From contig OX485806.1 in assembly GCA_950295325.1 (NCBI GenBank), positions 47,611,169 to 47,675,168 on the forward strand: a stretch of 64,000 nucleotides of DNA, written 5' to 3'. How positions within the stretch are numbered: the first letter of the stretch is position 1; each line of letters begins with the position of its first letter. This stretch comes from Polytrichum commune (Eukaryota > Streptophyta > Polytrichopsida > Polytrichales > Polytrichaceae). The position numbers and the translations under genes are program-made. The notes under the pieces were generated by a model. The model ran no database searches. It saw only the letters and a program-made list of their open reading frames with translations, and was not told the origin of the DNA. Below, in pieces: positions 1-10,473 of the stretch.

Positions 1-695
1 AGGCAACTATGGCCTCACATTGGGCCAATGCCCATGGAGGCCGTGCCGTTTGGCCTCGGGTGGGTGAGGCCACACCACCTCACCCATATAAGCCTCTAGG
101 ACTCTACGTGGGGCCCCTACCCCACCGTCAAGAAACCTCTTGTCTTTCTACTAAGAGTTGGGGCCAAGTAGACATTTTTCCTTAGCCGCTGGGCCTAGAA
201 GCCCCTAGCAGCTTCAGTCCATCATAACTTCCTTGTATGATGTCTGATGATAACAAAAAAACCACTTCATCTTCATCTACGCTTCACGTACATGATGATA
301 GACTCCTCACTTGCCCCATTTAGGCAAGTATTGATGAAGTTATGCCTGTTTGAACCTTGGCAGTCCCGGGAATCACTCCCAGACACTGCTGTACCAGGGC
401 GCTATCCCGGGACAGCACCCCACTCAAATTGCCATAACTCCTAGCTCACACCTCCGATTGAGGTGTTCTTGAGCATTCTAGAATCAACACGCTATATGCT
501 ACGCATAGCTTTTGGCCTTACCCTCGTGCCTCCTAGTCTCCGTGGGTGGGAGGCGTTCCCAATGCCCGAGGCCCTCGCCCACACTAGGATCACTTGGGCC
601 CTCTCATCAACGGCGCCACAAGTCCTGGGTGTCACTCCGGGGTCCCCTTTGTGCCCATGGTGTTTTGGGCACTCCTCATGGAGCGGTGCGCGACA
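1..695 (+). mobile_element. LTR fragment of the TGTCGC...GCGACA gypsy family, cut by the window edge
   Basis: The sequence matches the last ~695 bases of the 973-bp LTR seen intact at 42542-43514 and 48728-49700: the same 'ggcaactatggcctcaca' entry, the CACC-rich part, the CCCGGGA-rich part, and the terminal GTGCGCGACA at 686-695. The 5' part lies outside the window, so no target duplication can be tested. Directly after it an FCP1-like coding fragment begins, so the LTR probably landed in that gene. Confidence 0.85.
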
Positions 696-699
696 AGGA

Positions 700-1247
700 A
701 GGTTTTTGAATCACAACATAGCCCAATGATAAGCGGGGAGGTGGCTCCACTATTTCTCCCATATAGTGCCATCATACCTAGGAAAGGATTGGGACGTTTT
801 TTGCGCTTTGTGCTTTCAAACTTCTATGTTGTCGTTTGGTCGTCAAAGCTTCTGAAGAATCTCAAGCCACTTGTCCATCACTTCCTCAAAGGTTGAAGGC
901 AACTTGAGTTTGTGTTTGGGCAAGAGATGTGTCACATTCTAGGCGATGAAAACGGATAAAATATTCCTAGTCATGTGAATGTTGATTCAAGCTTCTTCAT
1001 GAAGGACTTGTGCGGATTTTTTGAGTGGAGCCGGATGCATCCAGTGCCGCATTTGAAGCAACCCACTCATAGAACTACATTACTTGTTCATGACTCCCCT
1101 TATAAATGCATCACGAACCTCCAAGGAGGTACATTAACCCCCCCCCCCTTTTGGTCAAACCAGAGCTTGGATATTCTCCATAATTACCTGCAGAACCTCT
1201 TGAATTCTCAACAATATATCCCGGATTTTGTGGGGAGGAACCCTTAA
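700..1247 (+). pseudogene. FCP1/NIF-like HAD phosphatase fragment, disrupted
   Basis: One frame, read through a TGA at 894 and a later TAA, gives a recognisable C-terminal two thirds of a plant FCP1-like (NLI-interacting-factor-like, HAD superfamily) domain. It has a 'FLRFVLSNFYVVVWSS' strand-turn, a 'FVFGQEMCHIL' segment, a 'TTLLVHDSPYKC' segment (family TLLIDDSPYK; the first Asp is His here) and a final 'YLQNLL...YIPDFVGRNP'. The same landmarks occur in the same order in the exon at 23904-24716. The N-terminal nucleophile motif (DLNG in this plant subfamily) is missing, its place being taken by the LTR at 1-695. Members act as protein phosphatases, e.g. on the RNA polymerase II CTD, but this copy cannot be active. 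I am fairly sure of the family because several motifs line up. Confidence 0.65.
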
Positions 1248-1254
1248 CCATCAG

Positions 1255-1860
1255 GCCAGGGACCCTTCAATCTAAATTTACAAAATTCACAGATATATAA
1301 GCATGCGTTGGCTAGACATAGCCAACTGACTTTTGACCGTAGAATTCTAACTGCGTAGATGTCTATGTAGACACCCAAAGGGCGTCTTGCCATAGTGTAC
1401 ATTTCTTCAAGCTATATAATTTATTGGATTTATGTGGAACTCAAACTGTATTGGCTAAGCACTTCACTTGAAATGTGTTTTGGCTTTGTTGTTGTTGCTC
1501 ATGTAAGGTTGTTGTATCGGCACAATCATCTAAACATGTATATATGTCATGTGAATCTAATAGTTTGCAACATTGGGTATTCATCTGTCATTGTCCCATG
1601 GGCGTTCCCCCGTGGCAAGCATATTGTGGATGTGACGATTGTGTTAGATCACTTTGACTTAGTTAGTTGCGTTTACAGTCCTTCTATTTTCTTTATTAGG
1701 GATTAATATTTTGGACTCCTTGGGCTATATTCTATTTTTGATGCACTTGTTCAATTTTTCCATGGGCCATCGCTCGTGGGCTTCTGCTTCACACAATGTC
1801 CTTCTTGCATGCAATAACCCCATGTATCCTGACAGTATTCCCCATTGCATACACATGCCA
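1255..1860. other. Stretch without recognisable gene
   Basis: Short ORFs on both strands show no domain I recognise. There is a C10 run just upstream at 1139-1148. The stretch could be intron or UTR of the broken FCP1-like locus. Confidence 0.4.
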
Positions 1861-1861
1861 A

Positions 1862-2372
1862 GAATCATGTTCCCACTCCACCTCGTCGACAACATGTTCT
1901 AGATGCTAATGCGGACTCCGCCGAAGTGTCGTCACCATGTCCTAAGGTAATTTATTTTCCATTTGAATGCCCTTTTGTAGTTGTTTCTTCATCCTAGGTA
2001 TTTGAATATCATTTTTTCCTTCTATTGTCATAGACACAGATGCTCCAATCATGTGATGTTGCGGTTGAAGCTCCAGTCACAAATCCACACCCTTGGGCGA
2101 AGAGACAACTTGCTCTCCAAACCCCTCACCCCAGGGAGCGCATGGGTTTTGGAAATAGTTCTGGATGGTGGAAGTGCGGTTTGCCTAATACTACATCATC
2201 AATGTATGATTACATGGCTCCAAAGGTGAAACAACTTCGAGAAGCAACAACTTTGATGAATGACAATCTTCGTGTAGAAGAGCTAAAACGCAAGCAATGG
2301 ACTGCAACTCAAAGAAAACCTCATGACATGAAATTGAAAAGGATTAAAGATTTGTACTCTTATTGTGCTTAG
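1862..2372 (+). CDS. Possible last two exons of an unrecognised gene
   Basis: An open segment ending at 1946 is followed by a GT donor (1947), a T-rich stretch, and a CACAG acceptor at 2039. The next open segment runs 2040-2372 and joins in phase 0. The second exon encodes about 110 residues, Lys/Arg-rich towards the end, with a 'SGWWKCG' patch and a TAG stop. I do not recognise the domain. It lies ~600 bp after the FCP1-like fragment on the same strand. In the paralogous locus at 23904-25638 an FCP1-like exon is also followed by two phase-0 exons with a basic C-terminus, so these may be the 3' exons of the broken gene. Evidence is splice geometry only. Confidence 0.3.
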
Positions 2373-2394
2373 GTAGACCTTTGTGGTTATAGAT

Positions 2395-2950
2395 TTGCAC
2401 CCATGTAATTAGTGTAGTGTTGGTTGTTTACGGGCGTTAACCTGTGGTACATTTATCTGTCTGCTTTGTGTAATATCATGTGCCCACTGTGGTATCTATG
2501 GTTCAATCATTGATTTTTTGACATATTTGTTGTCATGTGCATGGTGGTGTCTTGGTTGTGGTCACCTATCATTTGTGTTGTCGGTTATGTCATTGCCCGT
2601 TTTTTGCATGTGTTGTAGAATGTTTTTGCATGTGACACGTGATGTTGGTTTGTGACGGGCTTTCACCCGTGGATACATGTATCCGTCTACTTTGAGTAAT
2701 ATTGTGTGCCCATTATGGCTTATATGATAAGACCAATGATTTTTGTAGTACACATACGTTGTCATGCGCATTGTTGTTTTTCAGTTGTCTTGACCTTCTT
2801 TTGTTTAGTCAAGCTTGTGTAATGGATATTCCTGCATGTGTTGCACGGCGTTGGTTGGTCATGGGCTATCACCCGTGGTTAGGGTTAAACCTAAGTTTTG
2901 GTTTGTAAAGCAATATGTGCCCTTGTAGCATATATGAATCAACGCTCATC
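2395..2950. repeat. Three diverged tandem copies, period ~215-225 bp
   Basis: A module containing a 'gggc..t(a/c)acc(c/t)gtgg' segment and a 'gtgccca..gtgg' segment recurs near 2430-2480, 2655-2705 and 2860-2920. Copies are heavily diverged. No coding potential is evident. Confidence 0.6.
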
Positions 2951-3044
2951 TTTGAAACAATGTGTTTTTCTCTTTTGATGACCTTCTAGTTGTTCTAAAC
3001 ATTGTAAATGAAGTTATTTTCACGGGATTTTACTCGTGAACTAT

Positions 3045-3091
3045 GTTCCCAACGCACGTTCCCAACGCACGTTCCCAACGCACGTTCCCAA
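3045..3091. repeat. 13-bp minisatellite, about 3.5 copies
   Basis: The unit TTCCCAACGCACG is repeated head to tail and ends with a partial copy. Confidence 0.9.
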
Positions 3092-3194
3092 GGTACAAAT
3101 TGTTTCATAATGGCCCAATTGGCTCATTTTAGTTTATAAGGCCATGTAGACTATATTGTGTTATGAGTGGTTGTCATTGAAATTGTTTGTTCGT

Positions 3195-4640
3195 CATTGC
3201 CAAGCTAATGCAACCAAAAGTTTATGCAACCAAAAACTTATGCAACTAGCAGCAATACAACCTGGACCTATAATTGGTTGTGGTTCTCAATCCAATAGTC
3301 ACACATCTATACACGAATGACTCCAACAACCACATGTTCAACAACAATTCGCTCCAACAAGCACATATCCGTATAAAAATTATCTAAAATGTTTCAATAA
3401 TCATTTTTTTCAATATTAATAGAATTTATAAACACTTCTATTCAACATTCATTTTACTAGTATTCCAAAAACTTTGCGCCTTTAGATACATGGAGAGGGG
3501 AGAAAAAGAATGTCGCAACCCTTGTTAGCGCCCTTTGCCTATCTTGACCATTTGTCAATTCTAGTAAGGTTACAAGTGCTAACCCTTTGCATTCCACCAT
3601 GCAAATGGTTAGCTCCCCATACGGTAGACTTTTTTAGATCATAGGTGTGGGGACTGACCCTCCTACACTTGCATTCGAGACTCTCCCCTTAATTTTCTAG
3701 AAGTCCCCAACAACTTCAAACCACCATAACCTCTTTACATGATCTCTCTCACTTGCCTCATTCATGAAAGTATTCAATAAGTTATTTTTGTTCAAACATA
3801 GGTAACCTCGGGCGCCATACCCGGGTCAGTGCTATCCCAAGGCGTTGTCTTTAGATAGTGCCCCATTCAAATTTCCATATCTCCTAGCTCACACCTCCAA
3901 TAGAGGTGTTTTTGAGCATTCTAGAATCCGCATGCCATGAGCTATTCATAGTTCATGTCTTTACCCTTGTGACTCCTGGTTTTTATGGGTAGGAAACAAT
4001 CCCAACGCCCGAGGCCCTCACCCACACTAGGGTCATGCATTTGGGCCATGTCACCAATGGTGCCACAAGTCCCAGGCGTCATTATGAGATCCTCTTTGCT
4101 CATGGTGTTGCAAGCATTTCTCATGGAGAAATGCGCAACATAAAAAATGCCATAAGCAAAAAATAAAGTGAGAGTGAACCTGACGCTAACCTTCGCATAA
4201 TTGTTTTATCCAACCAATTTTTTTTATGGCCGTAAATCTAATCATACCTAAATCTAACGGTTAGCATTTACAATCAAATGTACCTTAGCTATCATTTTCT
4301 TGACCCTTAAATCCAACAATCTTTGTTTGCCGAACTCTTATCCAATGGCCTTCATCCACATATGCCATTATCCGTTCTATCTTCATCTCTCAACGCCTTT
4401 GTCCATATACGTTGTGATCTGTTCAACGCCCTCATCCGCATACGCCATCGTTCTCTCACGTCATGCCAGATATTTGTATATTGTCTAATTATCTCAACAT
4501 TATTAACTAATTGATGTTAATCTAATTCTTAGCAATTAACTTCTTTTCTTATTAGACCATGAGCCTTAACTCAAACTACAAGCGGTTTGCATGGCTCACA
4601 CCAAACGTTAACCTTCATGAGTCAATTCCATCATATGATT
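3195..4640. repeat. Dispersed non-coding repeat, copy 1 (interrupted by an LTR)
   Basis: The flanks of the LTR at 3511-4140 match 6945-7840: a 'tatgcaacc'-rich opening, a 'gagagtgaa...gctaaccttc' block, an 'aatctaa(c/t)ggttagcat' block and an 'accatgagccttaac' end. Removing the LTR restores colinearity with copy 2. No protein is recognisable and no terminal inverted repeat is clear. Confidence 0.7.
3511..4140 (+). mobile_element. Decayed solo LTR of the 973-bp gypsy family, internally deleted
   Basis: It starts TGTCGCAACCC and ends ATGCGCAACA, both recognisable LTR ends. The central part (the segment around the conserved CCACCTCACCCATATAAG) is missing, leaving ~630 bp. No clear 5-bp duplication is seen; flanks are A-rich (aagaa / taaaa). 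It sits inside dispersed repeat copy 1. Confidence 0.75.
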
Positions 4641-5869
4641 TGTTGGTATATTAAAAACCTCACAATTGAATGATGTTATTATGATTATATTTAGTGCTTA
4701 TAATATCACAATTAGGTTCAATTTCATTTTCTAAAATGTTGACTCAAATCACAAGAACAAGTTTTTTCTAGATGTTTGAGATCAAATTCAATAGTATTAC
4801 TCCACATCTCAAAGATGGTACTAGCAGAGATTGTAGGTACTACGTCCAATAAAGCATAGGGTTTTCTATATTAATCGTGGGTAAAATTTGCATATATATA
4901 TATATATAATATATGGTACTCTAGGTGTGAAAAATATGATTATATGTAATACAACATTGACATAACATCATAAATCTATGTAAGTGGCACACATAACATT
5001 CATATCCTTGCACTTTAATTATGGAGATTGGATGAATAATTATTGATGTTTTGTGAAAAATTAGAGAATGATGAGATCATTTGTGGAATTTTTCTTGTGA
5101 TTTCAAAGGGGTTGGACCTTGTCACCCCATTCTCTTAATCTTCAATTCCGAAACCTACCATTATCTCTATCACATTAGTGGATTGAAATAAACACTTTGG
5201 ATTTTGGTATATGTAGGGAGGATTTTCAATTAAGCTCATTCAAAAAGCCTAATTTATCAAAGAAATTGGAGCATGGCTTGAATGTAGATTTATCATTTAA
5301 CCATTGTTGTCGCATGATTTTTTTCTAGTGTGGATTGAAATCGAATTTTTTGAATTTTAATGTGGGTGGAGGGATTCAAATTAAGGCCTATAGAATCCTT
5401 GTAATTGTGACTTGTAGACACATATGGTTTTTTCACTAATTTTATTACTAACCACTAATTTTATCTCTAAATACTAACTATATATCTCTACCTCATGCCT
5501 CTAAACCTCAAACGCTCCAAAACTTTCAACAATCAACAATTCAACCAGAAGCTAATGCAACCATGATCATTAAACAAAAATCACATTTTATGACTGCAAT
5601 TTATGACTGCTTTAAGTCATAAAATCCCAAAATATGACTAACGAGGCACTAAAGGAGGATGACACACGCGGTGACTGGGTCTACTCAATACCGACGAATC
5701 GCTTCGGACATCAGTCATATGAATATATACGATAGTTTGGGCATATAAAAGAATAAAATCTACAATCTCGACAGCACGTGGGGCATGCCTTGACTCGCCT
5801 TGGAGTCCGTGCCCTTTTTTGATCTGCCCGGGCATAAAAAAAACCAATCCAGCGTGATATGTGACTCTG
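4640..5869. other. AT-rich stretch without gene
   Basis: Short ORFs only. There is a TA microsatellite around 4892-4912. No domain is recognisable on either strand. Confidence 0.4.
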
Positions 5870-6840
5870 TGTCGCAACCCTTGCTAGCCCCCCTTGACCA
5901 TCTTGCCAATTTTCATTCCTAGCAAAGGTTACAAGTGCTAACCCTTCGCATTCTGCCATGCTAATGGTTAGCTCCTCTCACCCTGGACCTTATAGTTCAT
6001 AGGAGGGAACCAACCCTCTTACTTTGCTTTCGAGACTCACCCCTTAATCCGTAACCCATTTCTACATGTGGAATTCCATCCATGGAAGTCCAATCCTATG
6101 TTGATCATCGCATTGCCGGAGCAACACTACAACAACCCGAACCATACTAGGCAACTATGGCCTCACAATGGGCCAAAGCCCATGGAGGCCTTGCTGTTCC
6201 GCCTTGGGTGGGTGAGGCCACACCACCTCACCCATATAAGCCTCTAGGACTCTACGCAGGGCCCCTACCCCACTGTCAAGAAACCTCTTGTCTCTCTACC
6301 AAGAGTTGGGGCCAAGTAGACATTTTCCTTAGCCGCTGGGCCTAGAAGCCCCTAGCAGCTTCAGACCATCATAACTTCCTTATATGATTTTTGATACTAA
6401 CAGAAAACCACTTCATCTTCATGTACGCTTCACATAGATGCCGATGGACTCCTCACTTGCCCCATTCGGGCAAGTTTTGACGAAGTTATGCCTGTTCAAA
6501 CCTTGGCAGTCCCGGGAATCACTCCCAGGCACTGCTGTACCAGGGCGCTGTCCCGGGACAGCGCCCACTCAAATTCTCATAACTCCTAGCTCACACCTCC
6601 AATTGAGGTGTTCTTGAGCATTCTAGAATCACCCCACCATGAGCTACGCATAGTTCATGGCCTTACCCTCGTGCCTCTTAGTCTCCGTGGGTGGGAGGCG
6701 TTCCCAACGCCCGGGGCCCTCGTCCACGCTAGGATCAGTTGGGCCCTCTCACCAATGGCGCCACAAGTCCCGGGTGTCACTCCGGGGTCCCCCTTGTGCC
6801 CATGGTGTTTCGGGCACTTCTCATGGAGAGGTGCGCGACA
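5870..6840 (+). mobile_element. Solo LTR with perfect 5-bp target duplication
   Basis: This is a 971-bp LTR of the TGTCGC...GCGACA family. The bases just before it (5865-5869 CTCTG) and just after it (6841-6845 CTCTG) are identical, the footprint of retroviral-type integration. No internal region is present, so it is an LTR-LTR recombination product. The element's promoter would lie in this LTR; 'cacccatataagcc' near 6230 is a TATA-like candidate. Confidence 0.92.
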
Positions 6841-6944
6841 CTCTGTGTAGTCATGTTTTTTGCTGACGTATAATATGATGGTGACGAGTCATAATTTGGC
6901 AGATGTGGCAGACCACCTCATGATTAGTGTAATGGGAATTGATG

Positions 6945-7840
6945 TAACCAAAAGCTAATGCAACCAAAACTAACACAACCATAAACTAATACAGATAGAG
7001 GTAAGATAACCATGAACTTAAGCAACTAAAAATTATATGCAAACAATAACTTATGCAACAACAATTAATCTAACCAAGAACTTATGCAACCATAGAACTT
7101 ACGCAGCCAGAGTTTATTCAAATAAAAACTTATGCAACCAACAACAATACAACTTAAGATTGCAATCAATTTTGGCCTTTGCTCTAGCAATTACACGTTT
7201 ACGCACAATTCACTTCAACAACCATATATCCAATAGCCGTTCGCTCTAGCAAACACACATTCATATAGAAATTATCCAAACATGGTTGAAAACCCCTATT
7301 ATTTATCAATAGTAGGATTTGTAAACATTTTTGTTCAACATTCATTTTGCTAGCATACTAAGAACATTGTGCCACTACTTATATGGATGGGGAGGGAAAG
7401 AAAATGTCTTAATTAAGAGAGAGAGCTAAGAGTGAATTCTACGCTAACCTTCACGGACAACCCCCTTCCAACTACAAGGTTTTTTTGGCTATAAATTTAG
7501 TTGTACCTAGATCTAATGGTTAGCATCTTTCAACCCTAGCTATCATTCTCTGAATTCCTAAATCCATTGATCTTCATTCGCTCATGTTTTGTCCCAATGG
7601 CCTTTATCCGCTTTACCTTCATCCTCTCGACGCCTTCATTCGCATACGCCGTCTTCAGTTGTTGTTTTTATTCGCTTGACACTTCATCCACTAGACACGG
7701 TGCCAGTCTTCGTATATTGTGTAGTTGTTTTAACAATGCTAACTAATAGGTATTAGTCTAATTCCTAACAAAAAAAAATTCTTACCAGACCATGAGCCTT
7801 AACACAAACCACAAACGGTTTGGAAGGCTCACAACCACGA
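6945..7840. repeat. Dispersed non-coding repeat, copy 2
   Basis: It is colinear with the LTR-interrupted copy at 3195-4640, sharing a 'tatgcaacc'-rich start, a 'gctaaccttca' block, a 'ggttagcat' block and an 'accatgagccttaacacaaacc' end. It carries no coding potential. Confidence 0.7.
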
Positions 7841-7844
7841 TGAA

Positions 7845-8627
7845 AATTAATTCAATTTAAACAACATTTGGCTATTAATTTTAGGCCTTTGAACAAAAAA
7901 AATATAGTTTTAGGATACCATAGCATTTTATTTTGGTCCACTTTACCATTCTTGCACCTAGTCCAAAGCCCTTAGTTCAACTCAATTGTCTTCAAACGCT
8001 AAATACCACTTCACCACCAAATCTTTAACATGAAATTGTCCCTACCGTAGATGTTACCAAAATTCTACCACCTATTGCTAGATTTTTCCAATACACATGA
8101 ATGAATTCCCCTAATTCCACTAGCATGCTTCTTGGGTGACACAACCTCTACCCTTCAAACACGTTCATCAATTCTCACCTACCAATTTAAGTAAGTAAAC
8201 CACCTCCATCCAACCTTCAATTTATAATTGGGAAGATATTTGCAACAACTACTTAAGCTTACTTGAATTTGCTTCAATTTTGCTTCAACTTTCATCCAAT
8301 CAAAGATTAAAAAATGAAATATAGGTGCTATAACCAAGGTTTACAACAAATAATTTGTTAATTTAACCCACCAATGATTTTGACTCATGTTTTTCTTCCA
8401 ATTCATTTTGTACTTGGAATAACTCCATGATCCCAAGACAAGTTTTTAATATGGGTCCTACCACTTATGCACATTATTTCCCTCTAACTTATGACAAATT
8501 GGGCCTAAAAATGTCATATTATGAACATTGAGGTCATAATATGGGGATAAATTAACACTAGAATGTTTGGTTGGTCAATAATGTGTTGTTGTCGAGGTTT
8601 TGTATTATTGAGGTGAGATTGCAATTA
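7845..8627. other. AT-rich stretch without gene
   Basis: I see no domain-bearing ORF and no clear repeat structure here. Confidence 0.4.
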
Positions 8628-8635
8628 TATAACCT

Positions 8636-9186
8636 CACGGGTAGATCACTTAGTGCATTTAAAAAACGACGCGCGGCATAATATAGAGAGGATTAAAATC
8701 ATTTGAAATAAAAATTATAAAGGAATTCCAAATAATGAAGGGGCCATTAAATGTAGACAATCCCATTATAAGTAAGTTAAATGAACATAAAACGTGGGCC
8801 ATTATTTTTTTGTAAAATTAATATAGGGGCTGAAGATAAGGATCCTAGAAGGTATGTTTAGTATGGTATGTAAATGGGTTTAGGACTCACGGGGATGGAC
8901 GATAATTGGGATTTCCGTCTGTCCAAAAATGGATGAAAAGAGAACGCGCCGTCGTTGGGGTCGTCTTCCCCACGCCCGTTTATTACTTAAAAGGAATATA
9001 GAGTACAAAAAATTGCAATGACTTGGACAATATAAGTAATGGAAGGGTGCAAACAAACGGGCCATTTTTGAAATTTAAGTAATTATAGGGAGGCATTAAT
9101 TCAACCCTTGAAGGTAAATAACCCCAAAACAAAAAACACCCAGCCGCATGTGGTGCACAAAAATGCCTTAGAGTGATCTACCCGTG
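8636..9186. mobile_element. Non-autonomous hAT-like DNA element, 551 bp
   Basis: The termini are inverted: CACGGGTAGATCACT at 8636-8650 and its exact reverse complement at 9172-9186, with further imperfect pairing inward (GCATTT). Each side is flanked by TATAACCT (8628-8635 and 9187-9194), a perfect 8-bp target duplication. An 8-bp duplication is the hallmark of hAT-type (or P-type) transposases. No transposase is encoded, so the element needs one in trans. Confidence 0.85.
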
Positions 9187-9194
9187 TATAACCT

Positions 9195-10470
9195 CCCTTA
9201 AAATACACGTCAACTCACTTGTATACTTATTCTAAGAAAGCATGACCTCCCCAAGGTCCACATTGACATACTTGTCATACAATCCCAATAATTTCCTTTA
9301 ATTATTGAACATGCTCTTCAACAATGCAACCATGTAACAAAAATTTGTCTTGTTCAACTTCTAGGCATTCAACTTGTTTTTGAAGTCAATTTGTTTTTTG
9401 CAAATACAAACACATTTTTGCGATCATCAATTTGTAATGCAGTTCAACATGTTTATGAAATTCAATAGCAGAGATTTTATTTAAAGTACATCTTTGAAGG
9501 TTATGTCATATCATTCCCAATTGTGTTCATCTTTTTTCTCCTTTTCGTTCCAAAAATAAGTAATTTTTTTAATGACGCATGTTTGATAGTCAACACAAAC
9601 ATGAATATAATGAAATTCAAAACATAAAGTCAACTCTCAAATGCCACTCAATATGAAAGCACCTTCAGATTTTTTTATAAATTTGAAGAGTCATTTGAAC
9701 ATGTATCATCCTATATAGAACCTAATAAGGATGAAACTATTCGGCTCCATAACACTATATTCGTTAAATTGAGACTTTCTCTAGTCTCAAATTAATATAT
9801 GGATCAAACAACATTCCGTGTTCCGAAACTATATTGCGAACAATCTCAAATATATTATATGTTCTAATATCCCAAATCTATGGGGTGTGGACATAAGCAC
9901 ATATGGTAGAGCACTCAACACCAACTTCATCAACAAAAACACTTTGGGTAGAGCACTCCAAACTAGTTTCACCCAAAAAACATATAAAATGATTTCTATT
10001 ATTAGCATGGTCAATAAAATATAGACATTGCAACATACAAAGTACATGCAATAAATGCATTTTTTTTCAATGGAAAATTTAGTCCCAAACTTAATAAAAA
10101 AATGAACTTCACAACTGTATTGAAATATAGTAAATGGATATTCATCCAACCCCAAACAATATAGCATTCGCAAGTTCTACCCAAACTTTGCCCCAAGTTT
10201 GAAGAGCACACATATGAGTAATATATATTCGTCGAATTACATATTACACTATAATCATGCTAACACAATCCTACCAACTTCTCATTCAACGTGGGTTGCT
10301 TCTTCTGCGATCCGAGCAAGGTTGTCTTTTGCAAAAGTTATGTACTTTTGAGGGATGGACACTGATCCACTATGATTTTTCCGTGGTTTCCATGCTATGA
10401 ATATGGAATCTGTATCTACCCAAGATGGACCGTGCTCAGAATCCACCTTCCACCGAAAGTTAGGGTTTGT
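9195..10470. other. AT-rich stretch, no recognised gene
   Basis: Minus-strand ORFs of 60-114 codons are hydrophobic by composition and match nothing I know. The 'ctcaaattaatatatgga' segment near 9785 also occurs near 16450, marking another dispersed repeat. Confidence 0.4.
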
Positions 10471-10473
10471 ATC

